64,000 bases of DNA from Clostridia bacterium (GCA_017613735.1 JAGADF010000016.1:89292-153291); one strand, 5' to 3'. Counted from the first letter of the stretch, positions 15,784 through 27,613 are shown. Notes: generated from the letters alone by a model not told the origin. Translations and numbers: made by a program.

Positions 15784-16725
15784 TCATTCTTCCGTTGAAT
15801 CCTGCTCTACTTCGATTTTGCCGTACAGAGACGAGCCTTCAAAATCGCTCTTGGGAGCTCTTGCGGGAGCGTCCGCAACCTTGGCAGCAGGGGAGTCGTT
15901 CCTTCTGCGGCGGTCGTTTCTCTGATATGACTGGCGGCTGGCTTTAACCGAACCGTCGGGAGCAATTGTAACTCTTCTTTCAAGGTCATTGCCCGTTGAA
16001 TACGAGGTAGCACCGTTGATTTCCTGAACCGCGGTATGAATAACTCTTCTCTCATACGGGTTCATAGGCTCAAGCGTAACGCTTCTGCCCGATTTAACCG
16101 CCTTAATGGCATTTCTTCTTGCGAGCACGCGTAAAGCGTCCTCACGTTTTTCGCGGTAATCGCCTACGTTGACGCTGACTCTCTTATAGCTGCCCTTGCC
16201 GTGGTTCGCAACCATTCTTGTAAGATACTGAAGAGCGTCGAGAGTTTCGCCGCGTCTGCCGATTACGAGACCGTAATCGTCGCCGCAATTAACCTCGAAG
16301 TTAATTTCCTCATCGTTTGCGGTGACCTCGATTTCACAGCTTTCCATGCCGATACCGAGAATCATCGCCTTTAAATATTCCTTCGCGTCGTCATATTCGT
16401 TTGTAGGCTTCATTTCAACCGCTTCAAAGGGCTTTGAAATTTCAACAACAACTTCCTTGACGGGCTTGGGTTTATTCTCTTTTTTATTGTTTTTCTTATT
16501 ATTTTCTCTTTTTTCCTGTCTGGGTTTTCTTTCAGGCTCGTCCTCAGCTTCATAGCTGACCTTGACTTCGGCTTCATTACCGCCGAAAAGACCTAAAATC
16601 TTTTTTGTAGGGGTTTTGAGGATTTCAATCTTAACCTCAACCTCTTCGGGAGCGCCGAGTTTTTCCTTTGCCGCTTTTGTAGCCGCGTCAACGGTTGCGC
16701 CCGTTCCGATTGCTTCTTTCAACAT
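15784..16725 (-). CDS. jag: RNA-binding protein Jag/KhpB (SpoIIIJ-associated)
   Basis: 313 residues. Jag_N domain at residues 1-55 (EAIGTGATVDAATKAAKEKLG, KILGLFGG), a lysine/glutamate-rich linker (about 65-95), a KH domain with CGDDYGLVIGRRGETLDALQYLTRMV, and an R3H domain (ARRNAIKAVKSGRSVTLEPMNPYERRVIHTAV). It binds RNA and helps control cell elongation and division. It follows yidC by 15 bases, the conserved yidC-jag pair. A 55-residue basic tail after R3H (NDRRRRNDSPAAK) is longer than in Bacillus. Start ATG 16725 with GAGG spaced somewhat far upstream. Confidence 0.94.
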   Translation of the reverse strand: MLKEAIGTGATVDAATKAAKEKLGAPEEVEVKIEILKTPTKKILGLFGGNEAEVKVSYEAEDEPERKPRQEKRENNKKNNKKENKPKPVKEVVVEISKPFEAVEMKPTNEYDDAKEYLKAMILGIGMESCEIEVTANDEEINFEVNCGDDYGLVIGRRGETLDALQYLTRMVANHGKGSYKRVSVNVGDYREKREDALRVLARRNAIKAVKSGRSVTLEPMNPYERRVIHTAVQEINGATSYSTGNDLERRVTIAPDGSVKASRQSYQRNDRRRRNDSPAAKVADAPARAPKSDFEGSSLYGKIEVEQDSTEE

Positions 16726-16740
16726 ATCAATATTTACCTC

Positions 16741-17718
16741 TTAATCTTTTTGTGACGCCTCAAGCGCCTTTTTCATGCTCGCTTCCTTTGAGCGACGGTA
16801 AACCGTCTCGTCAACCATAAGGCGCGAGAGAACCTTGTTCGGACTGTGGGTATAATTGAGAATAAACATCTGAATAAGCGAAATAATGCTCGAAAGAATC
16901 ATATATACGCTGACATTCGTCGGAAGAATGAACGCAAACCAAATCATCATGGCAGGGGACATAAACATCATACAGCCTGACGACGGGTTTTTAGCCATTT
17001 CGGGATTCGTCTTCTTCTGACGCAGGAACATATAAACGCTCTGGACAAGCGTGATTACAAGCAATATCGCGGGGATAATCCAGTACTTGTCGACGGATTT
17101 AAAGTTCGGAGTTACCGTAAGGTCAATGCCGAAAAGGTTGAAGTTATCGGCAAAATGGTTGATTTTATGCGCAATTTCGGGCGTAACGCCGCTGACTGAC
17201 TCAAGGTCAATCTTATCAAGGTATTTGATTACGTCGATTTCACCCTGAAACGCAGCCGCGCCGCTGCTTGCCTTTTTGGTAACAGCCTGAGTCGCTTCCT
17301 GAGCAAAAGGAGCAACAGCCTCTTTAAGATTCGCTACAACATCCTTTGAAATACGAAGAATGTTTGAAAGAGGCGAGTAGTTAGCTGCGAAATAAACGCC
17401 CATCATAATAGGAAGCTGAATAAGCATAGGCACGCAGCCTGCCGAGGCGGCTCCGTAACCCTCCTGAGAATAGAGGTTCTGAAGCTCCTGATTCATCTTC
17501 TGCTGATTACCGGCGTATTTTTCACGGATTCTGTCTGCTTTTGGCTTTAAGCGAAGCTGTTTCGCCTGATTCTTCTGCATTGATATCTGCGAGGGCAGAA
17601 GAATGAGCTTAACAAGAATAACAAGTATTAAAAGCGAAAGCAGATAGTTATCGGTTATGGCATAAAATGCGGATAAGACAAGTCCGAACGGGACCGCAAG
17701 CCATTCTCTGAATTTCAT
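16741..17718 (-). CDS. yidC: Membrane protein insertase YidC/SpoIIIJ
   Basis: 325 residues. Five hydrophobic segments, the cytoplasmic hairpin MQKNQAKQLRLKPKADRIREKYAGN, and the YSQEGYGAASAGCVPMLIQLPIMMGVYF segment are characteristic. YidC inserts small membrane proteins and aids Sec-dependent insertion. No lipobox cysteine is present at the N-terminus, unlike Bacillus SpoIIIJ. The loop between segments 2 and 3 (about 130-205) is enlarged. Start ATG 17718 after GGAGAG, 13 bases downstream of yidD. Part of the rpmH-rnpA-yidD-yidC-jag unit. Confidence 0.95.
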   Translation of the reverse strand: MKFREWLAVPFGLVLSAFYAITDNYLLSLLILVILVKLILLPSQISMQKNQAKQLRLKPKADRIREKYAGNQQKMNQELQNLYSQEGYGAASAGCVPMLIQLPIMMGVYFAANYSPLSNILRISKDVVANLKEAVAPFAQEATQAVTKKASSGAAAFQGEIDVIKYLDKIDLESVSGVTPEIAHKINHFADNFNLFGIDLTVTPNFKSVDKYWIIPAILLVITLVQSVYMFLRQKKTNPEMAKNPSSGCMMFMSPAMMIWFAFILPTNVSVYMILSSIISLIQMFILNYTHSPNKVLSRLMVDETVYRRSKEASMKKALEASQKD

Positions 17719-17731
17719 TGGTTTCTCTCCG

Positions 17732-17959
17732 TCAACGTTTAATCTTCTTCTCGGGCACCGGGTCGTACCCGCCGCTTGTCAGCGGACTGCAGCGTATAAG
17801 CCGCCAGAGAGTAAGCATTAAGCCCTTAAAAAAGCCGAATCGCTCAAACGCCGTGACGGCATAGCTTGAGCAGGTCGGGTAAAATTTGCACCTGGCGGGC
17901 AGGTGAGGGGAAATATGTCTCTGGTAAAACTTAATCAGCTTTATAAAAACTTGAGTCAT
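17732..17959 (-). CDS. yidD: Membrane protein insertion efficiency factor YidD
   Basis: 75 residues. KFYQRHISPHLPARCKFYPTCSSYAVTAFERFG with conserved cysteines, and the SPLTSGGYDPVP tail, are diagnostic. It is a small amphipathic membrane-associated protein that assists YidC-dependent insertion. It overlaps the 3' end of rnpA by 29 bases in another frame; its ribosome site (GGAG) is inside rnpA. The overlap suggests translational coupling. Length fits the family (70-85). Confidence 0.95.
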   Translation of the reverse strand: MTQVFIKLIKFYQRHISPHLPARCKFYPTCSSYAVTAFERFGFFKGLMLTLWRLIRCSPLTSGGYDPVPEKKIKR

Positions 17960-18293
17960 TTTTTATTACTCCGGCTGACAAAAACTGTTTTCTCATTATC
18001 CCACAAAGTTCGGTTGACTTTGTGTACTTTGTTTTTCCGCGGGCAACGAAAATAATGTCATAGCCGCCCTCAATTTCATTCCTGAGAGCCGAAAATGCCG
18101 CGCGGATAACCCTTTTTGACCGATTTCTTTCAACCGCGTTACCGATTTTTTTACTCGTCGTGATACCTATACGACAAATACCCGCACGGTTTTTCATTAC
18201 GTAGACGACCAGTGCAGGATTTGTATAGACCTTGCCGCGCGCATAAATGCGGCGAAACTCAGAGTTAGACTTTAATGTAACGGTATCGGTCAC
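17931..18293 (-). CDS. rnpA: Ribonuclease P protein component
   Basis: 120 residues. The RNR-type motif RIGITTSKKIGNAVERNRSKRVIRAAF is the family signature, preceded by NSEFRRIYARGKVY. It supports RNase P RNA in 5' maturation of tRNAs. The start is GTG 18293 with GAGGGA upstream; this lies 12 bases after the rpmH stop. The C-terminal 29 bases overlap yidD. Standard origin-proximal gene order. Confidence 0.95.
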   Translation of the reverse strand: MTDTVTLKSNSEFRRIYARGKVYTNPALVVYVMKNRAGICRIGITTSKKIGNAVERNRSKRVIRAAFSALRNEIEGGYDIIFVARGKTKYTKSTELCGIMRKQFLSAGVIKNDSSFYKAD

Positions 18294-18305
18294 TTTAATC
18301 CCTCA

Positions 18306-18440
18306 TTAATAAGAGAGCTGTTTTCTGCCCTTTGCTCTGCGGCGGGCAAGAACCTTTCTGCCGTTTCTGTCGGACATTCTTTTGCGGAAGCCGTGTTCCA
18401 TCTTGCGATGGCGCTTCTTGGGCTGGTATGTTCTCTTCAT
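18306..18440 (-). CDS. rpmH: 50S ribosomal protein L34
   Basis: 44 residues, translated by eye: it begins [20 protein letters not shown] and ends [12 protein letters not shown]. The protein is Lys/Arg-rich and sits on 23S rRNA near the exit tunnel. Start ATG 18440 follows GGGAGGAAAAGTG. Its promoter lies about 100 bases upstream and it leads the leftward rnpA-yidD-yidC-jag unit. The rpmH-dnaA divergent arrangement marks the replication origin in most Firmicutes. Confidence 0.97.
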   Translation of the reverse strand: MKRTYQPKKRHRKMEHGFRKRMSDRNGRKVLARRRAKGRKQLSY

Positions 18441-18535
18441 CACTTTTCCTCCCTGAAAACTATATTATACCTGCACGAACTGTTTTGCAGGATTTTTGCA
18501 TACTGACACAGTATAAAATTACACTGTGAGAATGT

Positions 18536-18565
18536 ATTATATAACAAAAAAGCCGTTTCTGTCAA
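18536..18565 (-). promoter_or_regulatory. SigA-type promoter of rpmH
   Basis: Minus strand TTGACA (18560-18565), 18-base spacer, TATAAT (18536-18541). A leader of about 85 bases follows, containing a CACAGT.../ACACTGTG hairpin around 18505-18528. A second TATAAT nearer the gene (18464-18469) lacks a -35. Confidence 0.75.
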
Positions 18566-18851
18566 TGATTTTATTTAAGGTAAAAGCGGCTCTTTCAGCC
18601 AAAACACAACTTTTGTGACAAAAGAGGGGAGTATCACAAGATATTGTATAAAGAAACGAAAAAAATATTTTGAGGTTTTAAACATTTTTTAATAAAAATG
18701 TCAATTATAGGTATTATTTATTTAATATAATTATATATTAATTTAAATTTACCTATTGTAATACGGCGCAAATAATGATATAATGAAACGAATGTTTAAA
18801 TAAGTAAAAAGTTTTGAACAATTTTTGAATAGAAAAGGAAGGATGTTGAAA
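18566..18851. other. oriC: Upstream part of oriC (rpmH-dnaA spacer)
   Basis: A strongly AT-rich spacer upstream of dnaA, including an almost GC-free run at about 18710-18750. I found no TTATCCACA or one-mismatch copy. Instead TTTTAAACA occurs at 18676-18684 and TTTTGAACA at 18812-18820, with a weaker inverted copy at 18793-18801. The same motif recurs three times between dnaA and dnaN. I infer this to be the upstream (incAB-like) DnaA-binding part of a bipartite origin. The dnaA promoter lies within it. Confidence 0.6.
18756..18784 (+). promoter_or_regulatory. SigA-type promoter of dnaA
   Basis: TTGTAA (18756-18761), 17-base spacer, extended TGA-TATAAT (18776-18784). The TTTTGAACA copy at 18812-18820 falls about 25 bases downstream of the predicted start site, where a bound DnaA could repress its own gene. 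Confidence 0.75.
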
Positions 18852-20165
18852 ATGGATTCCTTTATGGAAATCTGGCGGGAAGTGCTTGACTACTGTTCTC
18901 AAAAGCTTAACGAAACCGCCTTTAACCTCTGGCTCGCTCCGTTAAAACCCGTCAGCTTCGAAAACGATATGGTGACGCTTTTTATCAACGACGAGTTCAA
19001 GCGCGGAATAATTTATGAAAAGTATCAGAACCTCTTATCCGAGGCTTTTGAAAAAAAGGTCGGCTTTGACGTAAAAATATATATTACGACCGATGAAAGC
19101 AAGCTGAACGAAAATACTTCATCCCCGGCGGAAAAAAACTTTTCGTTAAAAGAAATTATCAACGACTTCGCTTCATTCGTTGTCGGCCCGTCGAATAAAT
19201 TTGCTTACGCAGCCGCTAAAAACGTAGCTTCAAATCCCGGAAGATTTTACAATCCTCTTTTCATTTACGGACGAAGCGGTCTGGGTAAAACCCATCTTCT
19301 CAACGCAATCTGCCTTGAGGTTGAAAAGTATTACCCGAATGCGAATATTATTTACACAACGAGTGAGAACTTTACAAACGAGCTTGTTTTCTATCTTCAG
19401 ACACAGAATACTCAGGCTTTCCGTAATAAATACCGTACCTGCGACGTGCTTTTAATAGACGATATTCAGTTCATCGCGGGTAAAACACAGACGGAGGAAG
19501 AATTCTTTCACACCTTCAATACCCTTTATGAGAACGGTAAACAGGTTGTATTGACTTCCGATAAGCCGCCTAAGGAAATTCAAAGCCTTGAGGACAGACT
19601 GCGTTCTCGCTTCGAAAACGGTCTTTTAGCGGACATTCAGCCGCCCGATTACGAAACGAGAATGGCTATTATAAAAAATAAGGCTAAATATTTCGACCTT
19701 GAGCTTTCAAACGAAATTGTGGATTATATCGCCGATAAAATCAAAAACAACGTCAGACAGCTTGAGGGAGCGGTTAAAAAGATAAACGCCCTCTGTCAGA
19801 TGCATGGGACGGAACCGACGATAGAAATCGCCTCGGAAGCCATTAAGGACATTCTTAATAATTCAAGACCCGTTGAAGCGACGATTGAAATGATTATTGA
19901 CCAGACCGGAAGAACCTTCGGCGTAACGCCTGAAAACATCCGTTCCGAAAGACGTGACGCTTCCATTGTCAACGCCCGTCAGGTCGCGATGTATATTATG
20001 AGAGAAATCGCCGATATGTCGCTTATAGACATAGGAAAGGTCTTCGGCGGAAAAACCCATTCAACCGTCAAGCATTCAATTGACGAGGTTGAAAAGAAGA
20101 TGGCCTCAAATTCTTCGTTCAAATCAAACGTCCTTGATTTAATTAAAAATATTCAGGAGTTATAA
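18852..20165 (+). CDS. dnaA: Chromosomal replication initiator DnaA
   Basis: 437 residues. Domain I at 1-80 (IWREVLDYCSQKLNETAFNLWLAPL), short linker, AAA+ ATPase with Walker A YGRSGLGKTHLLNAI, Walker B VLLIDDIQFIAGK and the sensor/arginine-finger region ENGLLADIQPPDYETRMAII, then the DNA-binding domain IV. The signature loop reads FGGKTHSTV (399-406) where E. coli has GGRDHTTV; Thr402 replaces Asp433, a base-contacting residue. ATG 18852 is 9 bases after AAGGAAGG; an upstream ATG would abut that site. It opens the rightward dnaA-dnaN-S4-recF-remB-gyrB-gyrA series. Confidence 0.97.
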   Translation: MDSFMEIWREVLDYCSQKLNETAFNLWLAPLKPVSFENDMVTLFINDEFKRGIIYEKYQNLLSEAFEKKVGFDVKIYITTDESKLNENTSSPAEKNFSLKEIINDFASFVVGPSNKFAYAAAKNVASNPGRFYNPLFIYGRSGLGKTHLLNAICLEVEKYYPNANIIYTTSENFTNELVFYLQTQNTQAFRNKYRTCDVLLIDDIQFIAGKTQTEEEFFHTFNTLYENGKQVVLTSDKPPKEIQSLEDRLRSRFENGLLADIQPPDYETRMAIIKNKAKYFDLELSNEIVDYIADKIKNNVRQLEGAVKKINALCQMHGTEPTIEIASEAIKDILNNSRPVEATIEMIIDQTGRTFGVTPENIRSERRDASIVNARQVAMYIMREIADMSLIDIGKVFGGKTHSTVKHSIDEVEKKMASNSSFKSNVLDLIKNIQEL

Positions 20166-20388
20166 ACAAGTTTTTATTTTTAAACATCGAGTTTTGAACA
20201 TACACTTTTTTATGTATATTCGTTAAACATCCGTGAAAAAGTTTTGAAAGTAAAAATTTGCCTCTGAATTGTTTAATATTAACTGTTTTTCCTGTTTTAA
20301 ACAATTTAGACAGCCCCTACTAATACAACTATTTTTATTAATTATTTTTTTATAAAAAACAAAAAAATTTTTAAAGGAGATAAACAGT
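20166..20388. other. oriC: Downstream part of oriC: probable unwinding region between dnaA and dnaN
   Basis: TTTTAAACA at 20178-20186, TTTTGAACA at 20192-20200 and TTTTAAACA at 20295-20303, all on the plus strand, with weaker copies at 20221 and 20242. After the last copy come a short GC patch (CAGCCCC, 20311-20317), a CTA-CTA-ATA-CAA-CTA run from 20317, and a 45-base AT tract. Box, GC cluster, CTA-type triplets (DnaA-trio) and AT tract is the order described for the basal unwinding system of Bacillus. I infer this is where strands open. Confidence 0.65.
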
Positions 20389-21498
20389 ATGAAATTCACT
20401 TGCAATACACTCGCATTAAATGAGGCCTGCCAGAACGTTCAGAGAGCGGCTTCTTCAAAAACAACTCTTCCCTCAATAGAAGGCATTCTTCTTAAAGCCG
20501 AAGGCAATTCGCTTACTCTTACGGGTTATGACCTTGAGGTAGGTATTGTAACAAGCATAGAAGCAAGAGTTGAAGAAAGCGGAGCAATTATTATCAACGC
20601 AAGATATCTTTGCGATATTATCAGAAATCTTCCGTCAGATATCTGCTCAATTTCATCTGACGAGAGACAGACCTGTAAAATTATTTCGGGTGACACGGAA
20701 TACAGCATTATGGGTATTTCGGCTGCTGAGTATCCGGAGCTTCCGTCCGTTTCGGGAGGATTCCCGATTGTTCTTAAGGGCGATATTTTAAAGGATATGA
20801 TAAGAAAGACTTATTTCGCCGCTGCCGATAACGACGCATCAAAAGCGGTTCATACCGGCGTAAAGTTTGAAATAAGAAAGGGATTAATCCGTCTTATCGC
20901 GGTTGACGGCTTCCGTCTTGCAATAAGAAACGAGAGCTTTGATTATGACGGCGAAGAAAAGGATTTTGTAGTACCGAAGAAAACTCTTACAGAGGTTATC
21001 AAGCTTATTCCCGACGGCGATATTACGGTATCAATGGGAGTTGCAAAGAGACATATTCTTTTTGAAATAGGTAATTACAGTATAATTTCACGTCTTCTTG
21101 ACGGTGATTTTCTTGATTATAAATCGGCTGTTCCGTCTCAGAATACAACGACGGTAAGAGCTAATCTCAGAAAGCTTATTGAATCAGTTGAACGTGTTTC
21201 GCTTATTATTGCCGACAGGAATAAAAGCCCCATTCGCTGCATTTTCGATAACGATTTAATCCGCGTTTCTTCTTCAACGACCTTAGGTCTCGCCAACGAT
21301 AAAATGGCGGCAAAGGTTGAGGGAAATAAGGTTGAAATCGGCTTTAACAACAAGTTTTTGCTTGACGCGCTTAAGGTTTGCGACAGCGACGAGGTTCTTA
21401 TTAAGTTAAACGGCCCAGTTCAGCCTATTATCATTGTTCCCAATGAAGGCGACAGCTTCTTATTCCTTGTTCTTCCCATAAGACTTAAGAAGGATTAA
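20389..21498 (+). CDS. dnaN: DNA polymerase III beta sliding clamp
   Basis: 369 residues, the usual length. MKFTCNTLALNEACQNVQRAASSKTTLPSIEGILL, GYDLEVGI, DGFRLAIR and the closing LPIRLKKD (family LPMRL/V) are clear clamp features. The ring holds Pol III on DNA. Start ATG 20389 with AAAGGAGATAAACAGT upstream. It follows the dnaA-dnaN spacer that forms part of oriC, and is followed 2 bases later by the S4-domain gene. Confidence 0.97.
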   Translation: MKFTCNTLALNEACQNVQRAASSKTTLPSIEGILLKAEGNSLTLTGYDLEVGIVTSIEARVEESGAIIINARYLCDIIRNLPSDICSISSDERQTCKIISGDTEYSIMGISAAEYPELPSVSGGFPIVLKGDILKDMIRKTYFAAADNDASKAVHTGVKFEIRKGLIRLIAVDGFRLAIRNESFDYDGEEKDFVVPKKTLTEVIKLIPDGDITVSMGVAKRHILFEIGNYSIISRLLDGDFLDYKSAVPSQNTTTVRANLRKLIESVERVSLIIADRNKSPIRCIFDNDLIRVSSSTTLGLANDKMAAKVEGNKVEIGFNNKFLLDALKVCDSDEVLIKLNGPVQPIIIVPNEGDSFLFLVLPIRLKKD

Positions 21499-21500
21499 AA

Positions 21501-21749
21501 ATGAAAGTCTTAAAAGCAAAAATTGCCGAAAAGAAAAATAAACAAATTAAAATAAAAACCGATTTTATACGTCTTGATTCGGCTCTTAAGCTTGCGGATT
21601 TGGTCCAGAGCGGAGGGCATGCGAAAACCGTAATTCAGGACGGCGAAGTTAAGGTAAACGGTGAAATATGCCCTTCCAGAGGAAAAAAGCTTCGGGCAGG
21701 GGATAAATTCGAATTTGATTTATACGTTGTTGAGGTAGTAAACGAGTGA
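21501..21749 (+). CDS. yaaA: S4-domain RNA-binding protein YaaA
   Basis: 82 residues with a single S4 motif: IRLDSALKLADLVQSGGHAKTVIQDGEVKVNGE. The dnaN-yaaA-recF order is that of Bacillus subtilis, where the equivalent S4 protein lies in the same place. It likely binds structured RNA, perhaps rRNA; the exact role is unsettled. Start ATG 21501 after AAGGA at the end of dnaN; the stop overlaps the recF start (GTGA). Confidence 0.9.
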   Translation: MKVLKAKIAEKKNKQIKIKTDFIRLDSALKLADLVQSGGHAKTVIQDGEVKVNGEICPSRGKKLRAGDKFEFDLYVVEVVNE

Positions 21750-22836
21750 TAGTCAACCGTCTGACATTAAAAAATTACAGAAATATCAAGGATTTAATTC
21801 TTGAGCCGTCGAACGGGATTAATATCATTTTCGGCGAAAACGCTCAGGGAAAAACAAATCTCATTGAAGCACTGTGGCTTTTTACGGGTTGTAAGAGTTT
21901 CAGGACCTCAAAGGATTCGGAACTTGTAAGCTTTAATGAAAGCTTTTCGGTTGCCGAGCTTGAATTTTTTTCATTCGAAAGACAGCAGACGGCAAAAATC
22001 ATCAACGAAAAGAAAAGAAGAGCGATTCTTAACGGCGTTGAACTCAGTTCACCCTCAAAACTTATAGGCGAATTTACAACCGTTGTTTTTTCACCCGTAC
22101 ATTTATCTCTTATTAAGGACGGCCCCGCGGCAAGAAGGCGTTTTATAGACGTGGCTCTTTGTCAGCTGAAGCCGAGATATGCGGCGTTTTTACAGAAATA
22201 CAATAAGGCGCTTTCGCAGAGGAATTTTTTACTGAAGGACGTCCAGTATCACTCGGAGCTGCTTGACACTCTTGACGTCTGGGACGAAAGACTGTGTCAG
22301 CTTGCAACGGCTGTTATAAAAGAACGACTTGAATATATTAAAATGCTCACTCCAGCCGCGAAAGAGGTTTATAAAGGGCTTTCCGACGGCAAGGAAGAGA
22401 TGGGTATTATCTATTCAAGCGAAGCGGATTTTTCAAAAATGAGCGAGGATGAAATATATTTCACCTTAAAAGAGCTTATAAAGAAAAACCGAAAGGAAGA
22501 TATAATCCAGAAAGCAACCTCAACGGGACCTCACAGGGACGATATTGAAATAACCGTAAACGGACTTTCGGCAAGGTCTTTCGGCTCGCAGGGGCAGCAG
22601 CGTTCCTGCGCGATAGCCCTAAAACTCGGCGAAGCCGAAATAGTAAGCTCGTTTACGGGCGAAAAGCCCGTCGCGCTTCTTGACGACGTTATGAGCGAGC
22701 TTGACGAGAGCAGGCAGGATTATATTTTAAATAAGATAAGGGACTGGCAGGTTTTTATCACCTGCTGCGACGAAAATCAGGTGTTGAGGCTTTGCGAGGG
22801 CAAAACCTTTGAAATGAAGGACGGCAGGCTTTTATA

Positions 22837-22837
<1 letters not shown>
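21746..22837 (+). CDS. recF: DNA replication and repair protein RecF
   Basis: 363 residues. Walker A FGENAQGKTNLIEALW near residue 30, the ABC signature SFGSQGQQRSCAIALKLGEAEI, and Walker B PVALLDDVMSELDESRQDYIL. RecF loads RecA at gaps with RecO and RecR. Start GTG 21746 overlaps the yaaA stop by 4 bases; the stop overlaps the remB ATG (TAATG). Tight coupling on both sides. Confidence 0.96.
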
Positions 22838-25073
<2,236 letters not shown>

Positions 25074-25090
25074 GAAAGGGGGAGAGTATT

Positions 25091-27613
25091 TTGGCAGAAC
25101 AGCAGGTTAATTACGATAACCAGAAAATTATTGATGTTGAAATCAGTGATGAAATAAGAAAAGCGTTCCTTGACTATTCAATGAGCGTTATTGTATCGCG
25201 TGCGTTGCCGGATGTCCGCGACGGTCTCAAACCCGTTCACAGACGTATTCTTTACGCTATGTATAAGAATAATCTCTACCCGACAAATCCCTACCGCAAG
25301 TGCGCGACTACGGTCGGCGACGTTTTAGGTCATTATCATCCTCACGGCGACGCATCCGTTTACGACGCGATGGTACGTCTTGCGCAGACCTTCTCGCAGA
25401 GGCATATTTTAGTCGACGGTCACGGCAACTTCGGTTCCGTTGACGGCGACCCGCCCGCGGCGTACAGGTACACAGAATCCCGTCTTTCAAAGACCGCTAT
25501 GAAGCTGCTTGAGGACATTAAAAAGGATACGGTTGACTGGATTCCGAACTTTGACGATACCGAAAACGAGCCGACGGTTCTTCCCGCGCGCTTCCCGAAT
25601 CTTCTTGTAAACGGAACGACGGGCATAGCCGTAGGTATGGCGACGAATATTCCGCCTCACAATATGCGCGAGGTTGTCGAGGGTATGTGCTGCGTTATAG
25701 ACAATCCCGACGCGACTCTTGACGATATTATGCATTATATCAAGGGCCCCGATTTCCCGACGGCAGGTCTTGTTATGGGAACAAGGGGAATCCGCGAGGC
25801 TTACGCTACGGGCAGAGGTAAAATCTATGTCCGCGCGAGAGCTGAAATAGTCGAGTCAAAGGGAGACCGTTTCAAGATTATTGTTACGGAAATACCCTAT
25901 GCGGTCAACAAGGCGAGACTTATTCAGCGAATTGCCGAGCTCGTCAAGGACAAGAGGATTGAAGGAATAGCCGATATTCAGGACTATTCCGACAAGAAGG
26001 GCATGCACATTGAGATTACCGTAAAACGCGACGCCAACGCGCAGGTAGTTTTAAACCAGCTCTATTCAATGACCGATATGCAGGTTACTTTCGGCGCGAT
26101 TCTTCTGGCGCTTGACGACGGTGTGCCGAAGATTATGACTCTTCGCGACATTCTTGACAAATATATCGACTTCCAGAGGGATATAATAAAGAGAAGAACT
26201 CAGTTCGACCTGACCAAGGCGCAGGAAAGAGCCCATATTTTAGAGGGACTTGCGCGCGCAATCGACATTGTTGACGATATTATTGCCACAATCCGCGCCT
26301 GCAAGGGCGGGCAAGCCGAAGCGAAAATCGCCATTATGGAGAAATTCGATTTCGACGACCCGCAGGCGAGCGCAATTGTCGCTTACCGTCTCGGACAGCT
26401 CGCAGGTCTTGAAATAGAAAAGATTATCAATGAATTAGACGAGCTTCACGAAAGAATAGCGGATTTAAGCGATATTCTTGCGAATGAAAAGAGAATCGAC
26501 GAGATAATCAAGGAAGAGTCGAGAGAAATCGCGGAAAAATTCGGCGACGAGAGAAGAACCGGAATCGCGGCTGTAAGCGGCGAGGTCGATATCGAGGACC
26601 TTATTCCCGAAGAAACCTGCGTTTACACAATGACCACAATGGGTTATATCAAACGCCAGCCCGTTGACACATATAAGGCCCAGAACCGCGGCGGCAAGGG
26701 CATTAAGGGTATGACAAGGCGCGAGGAGGACGTTGCCTCGACAATGTTCACCTGTTCGAGCCACGATTACATTATGTTCTTTACCACAAAGGGCAGGGCA
26801 TATCGCCTTAAGGGCTATGAAATCCCCGAAAGCAGCCGTACGGGCAAGGGAATGAATATTGTAAACCTTCTTCCCGTTGAAACCGACGAAAAGGTAACGG
26901 CTATGATTCGCGTTCCCGAGTTCGGAACCGAGGAAGCGTATCTTTGTATGGTTACGAAGAAGGGCGTTATTAAGAGAACTGACCTTGACGCGTATAAGAA
27001 TATACGCAAGACGGGTATCAACGCGATTAATCTTGACGAGGACGACGACCTCGCCTGGGTTAAGCTTACCGACGGTAACAGCGAGCTTCTTGTCGCGACA
27101 AGAAACGGTATGTCAATCCGCTTTAACGAAAAGGACGCGAGAGCCATAGGCAGAACCGCAAGAGGTATGAAAGCCATTAAGCTCAAGGGCGACGACGAAG
27201 TTGTCGGAATGTGCGTTCTTGACGAAACAAAGCAGGTTCTTACCGTAAGCACCACGGGCTTCGGAAGAAGAAGCAACATTTCCGATTACCGTCTTCAGTC
27301 GAGAGCGGGCTCGGGGATAATCAACTATAAGACCGATAAGAACGGCAAGGTTGCCGCGGTGGCGATGGTTGACGACAACGATGACGTTATTATGATTTCG
27401 GCTGACGGAATTATTATAAGAATGAAAGCGACCGATATCAGCTGTTTCTCGCGCACCTCAAAGGGCGTGCGCGTAATGCGTACCGAGGAAGGCGTTGCGA
27501 CAGTTGCGGTTACGGCGAGAATTGAAGAGGATGAATACGAGGAAAACGGCGAAGAGGGGACTTCGACCGAAGAAATAAACGAGGGTGCGACAGAGGGAGC
27601 AACCGATGAATAA
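25091..27613 (+). CDS. gyrA: DNA gyrase subunit A
   Basis: 840 residues. [22 protein letters not shown], the catalytic tyrosine in [11 protein letters not shown], and a C-terminal beta-pinwheel with the GyrA box QNRGGKG mark it as gyrase rather than topoisomerase IV. In the quinolone region the sequence is [10 protein letters not shown], so the E. coli Ser83 position is naturally alanine while Asp87 is kept. The start is TTG 25091 backed by GGGGGAG. The acidic C-terminal tail ([12 protein letters not shown]) is usual. It overlaps the next gene by 8 bases. Confidence 0.97.
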   Translation: MAEQQVNYDNQKIIDVEISDEIRKAFLDYSMSVIVSRALPDVRDGLKPVHRRILYAMYKNNLYPTNPYRKCATTVGDVLGHYHPHGDASVYDAMVRLAQTFSQRHILVDGHGNFGSVDGDPPAAYRYTESRLSKTAMKLLEDIKKDTVDWIPNFDDTENEPTVLPARFPNLLVNGTTGIAVGMATNIPPHNMREVVEGMCCVIDNPDATLDDIMHYIKGPDFPTAGLVMGTRGIREAYATGRGKIYVRARAEIVESKGDRFKIIVTEIPYAVNKARLIQRIAELVKDKRIEGIADIQDYSDKKGMHIEITVKRDANAQVVLNQLYSMTDMQVTFGAILLALDDGVPKIMTLRDILDKYIDFQRDIIKRRTQFDLTKAQERAHILEGLARAIDIVDDIIATIRACKGGQAEAKIAIMEKFDFDDPQASAIVAYRLGQLAGLEIEKIINELDELHERIADLSDILANEKRIDEIIKEESREIAEKFGDERRTGIAAVSGEVDIEDLIPEETCVYTMTTMGYIKRQPVDTYKAQNRGGKGIKGMTRREEDVASTMFTCSSHDYIMFFTTKGRAYRLKGYEIPESSRTGKGMNIVNLLPVETDEKVTAMIRVPEFGTEEAYLCMVTKKGVIKRTDLDAYKNIRKTGINAINLDEDDDLAWVKLTDGNSELLVATRNGMSIRFNEKDARAIGRTARGMKAIKLKGDDEVVGMCVLDETKQVLTVSTTGFGRRSNISDYRLQSRAGSGIINYKTDKNGKVAAVAMVDDNDDVIMISADGIIIRMKATDISCFSRTSKGVRVMRTEEGVATVAVTARIEEDEYEENGEEGTSTEEINEGATEGATDE

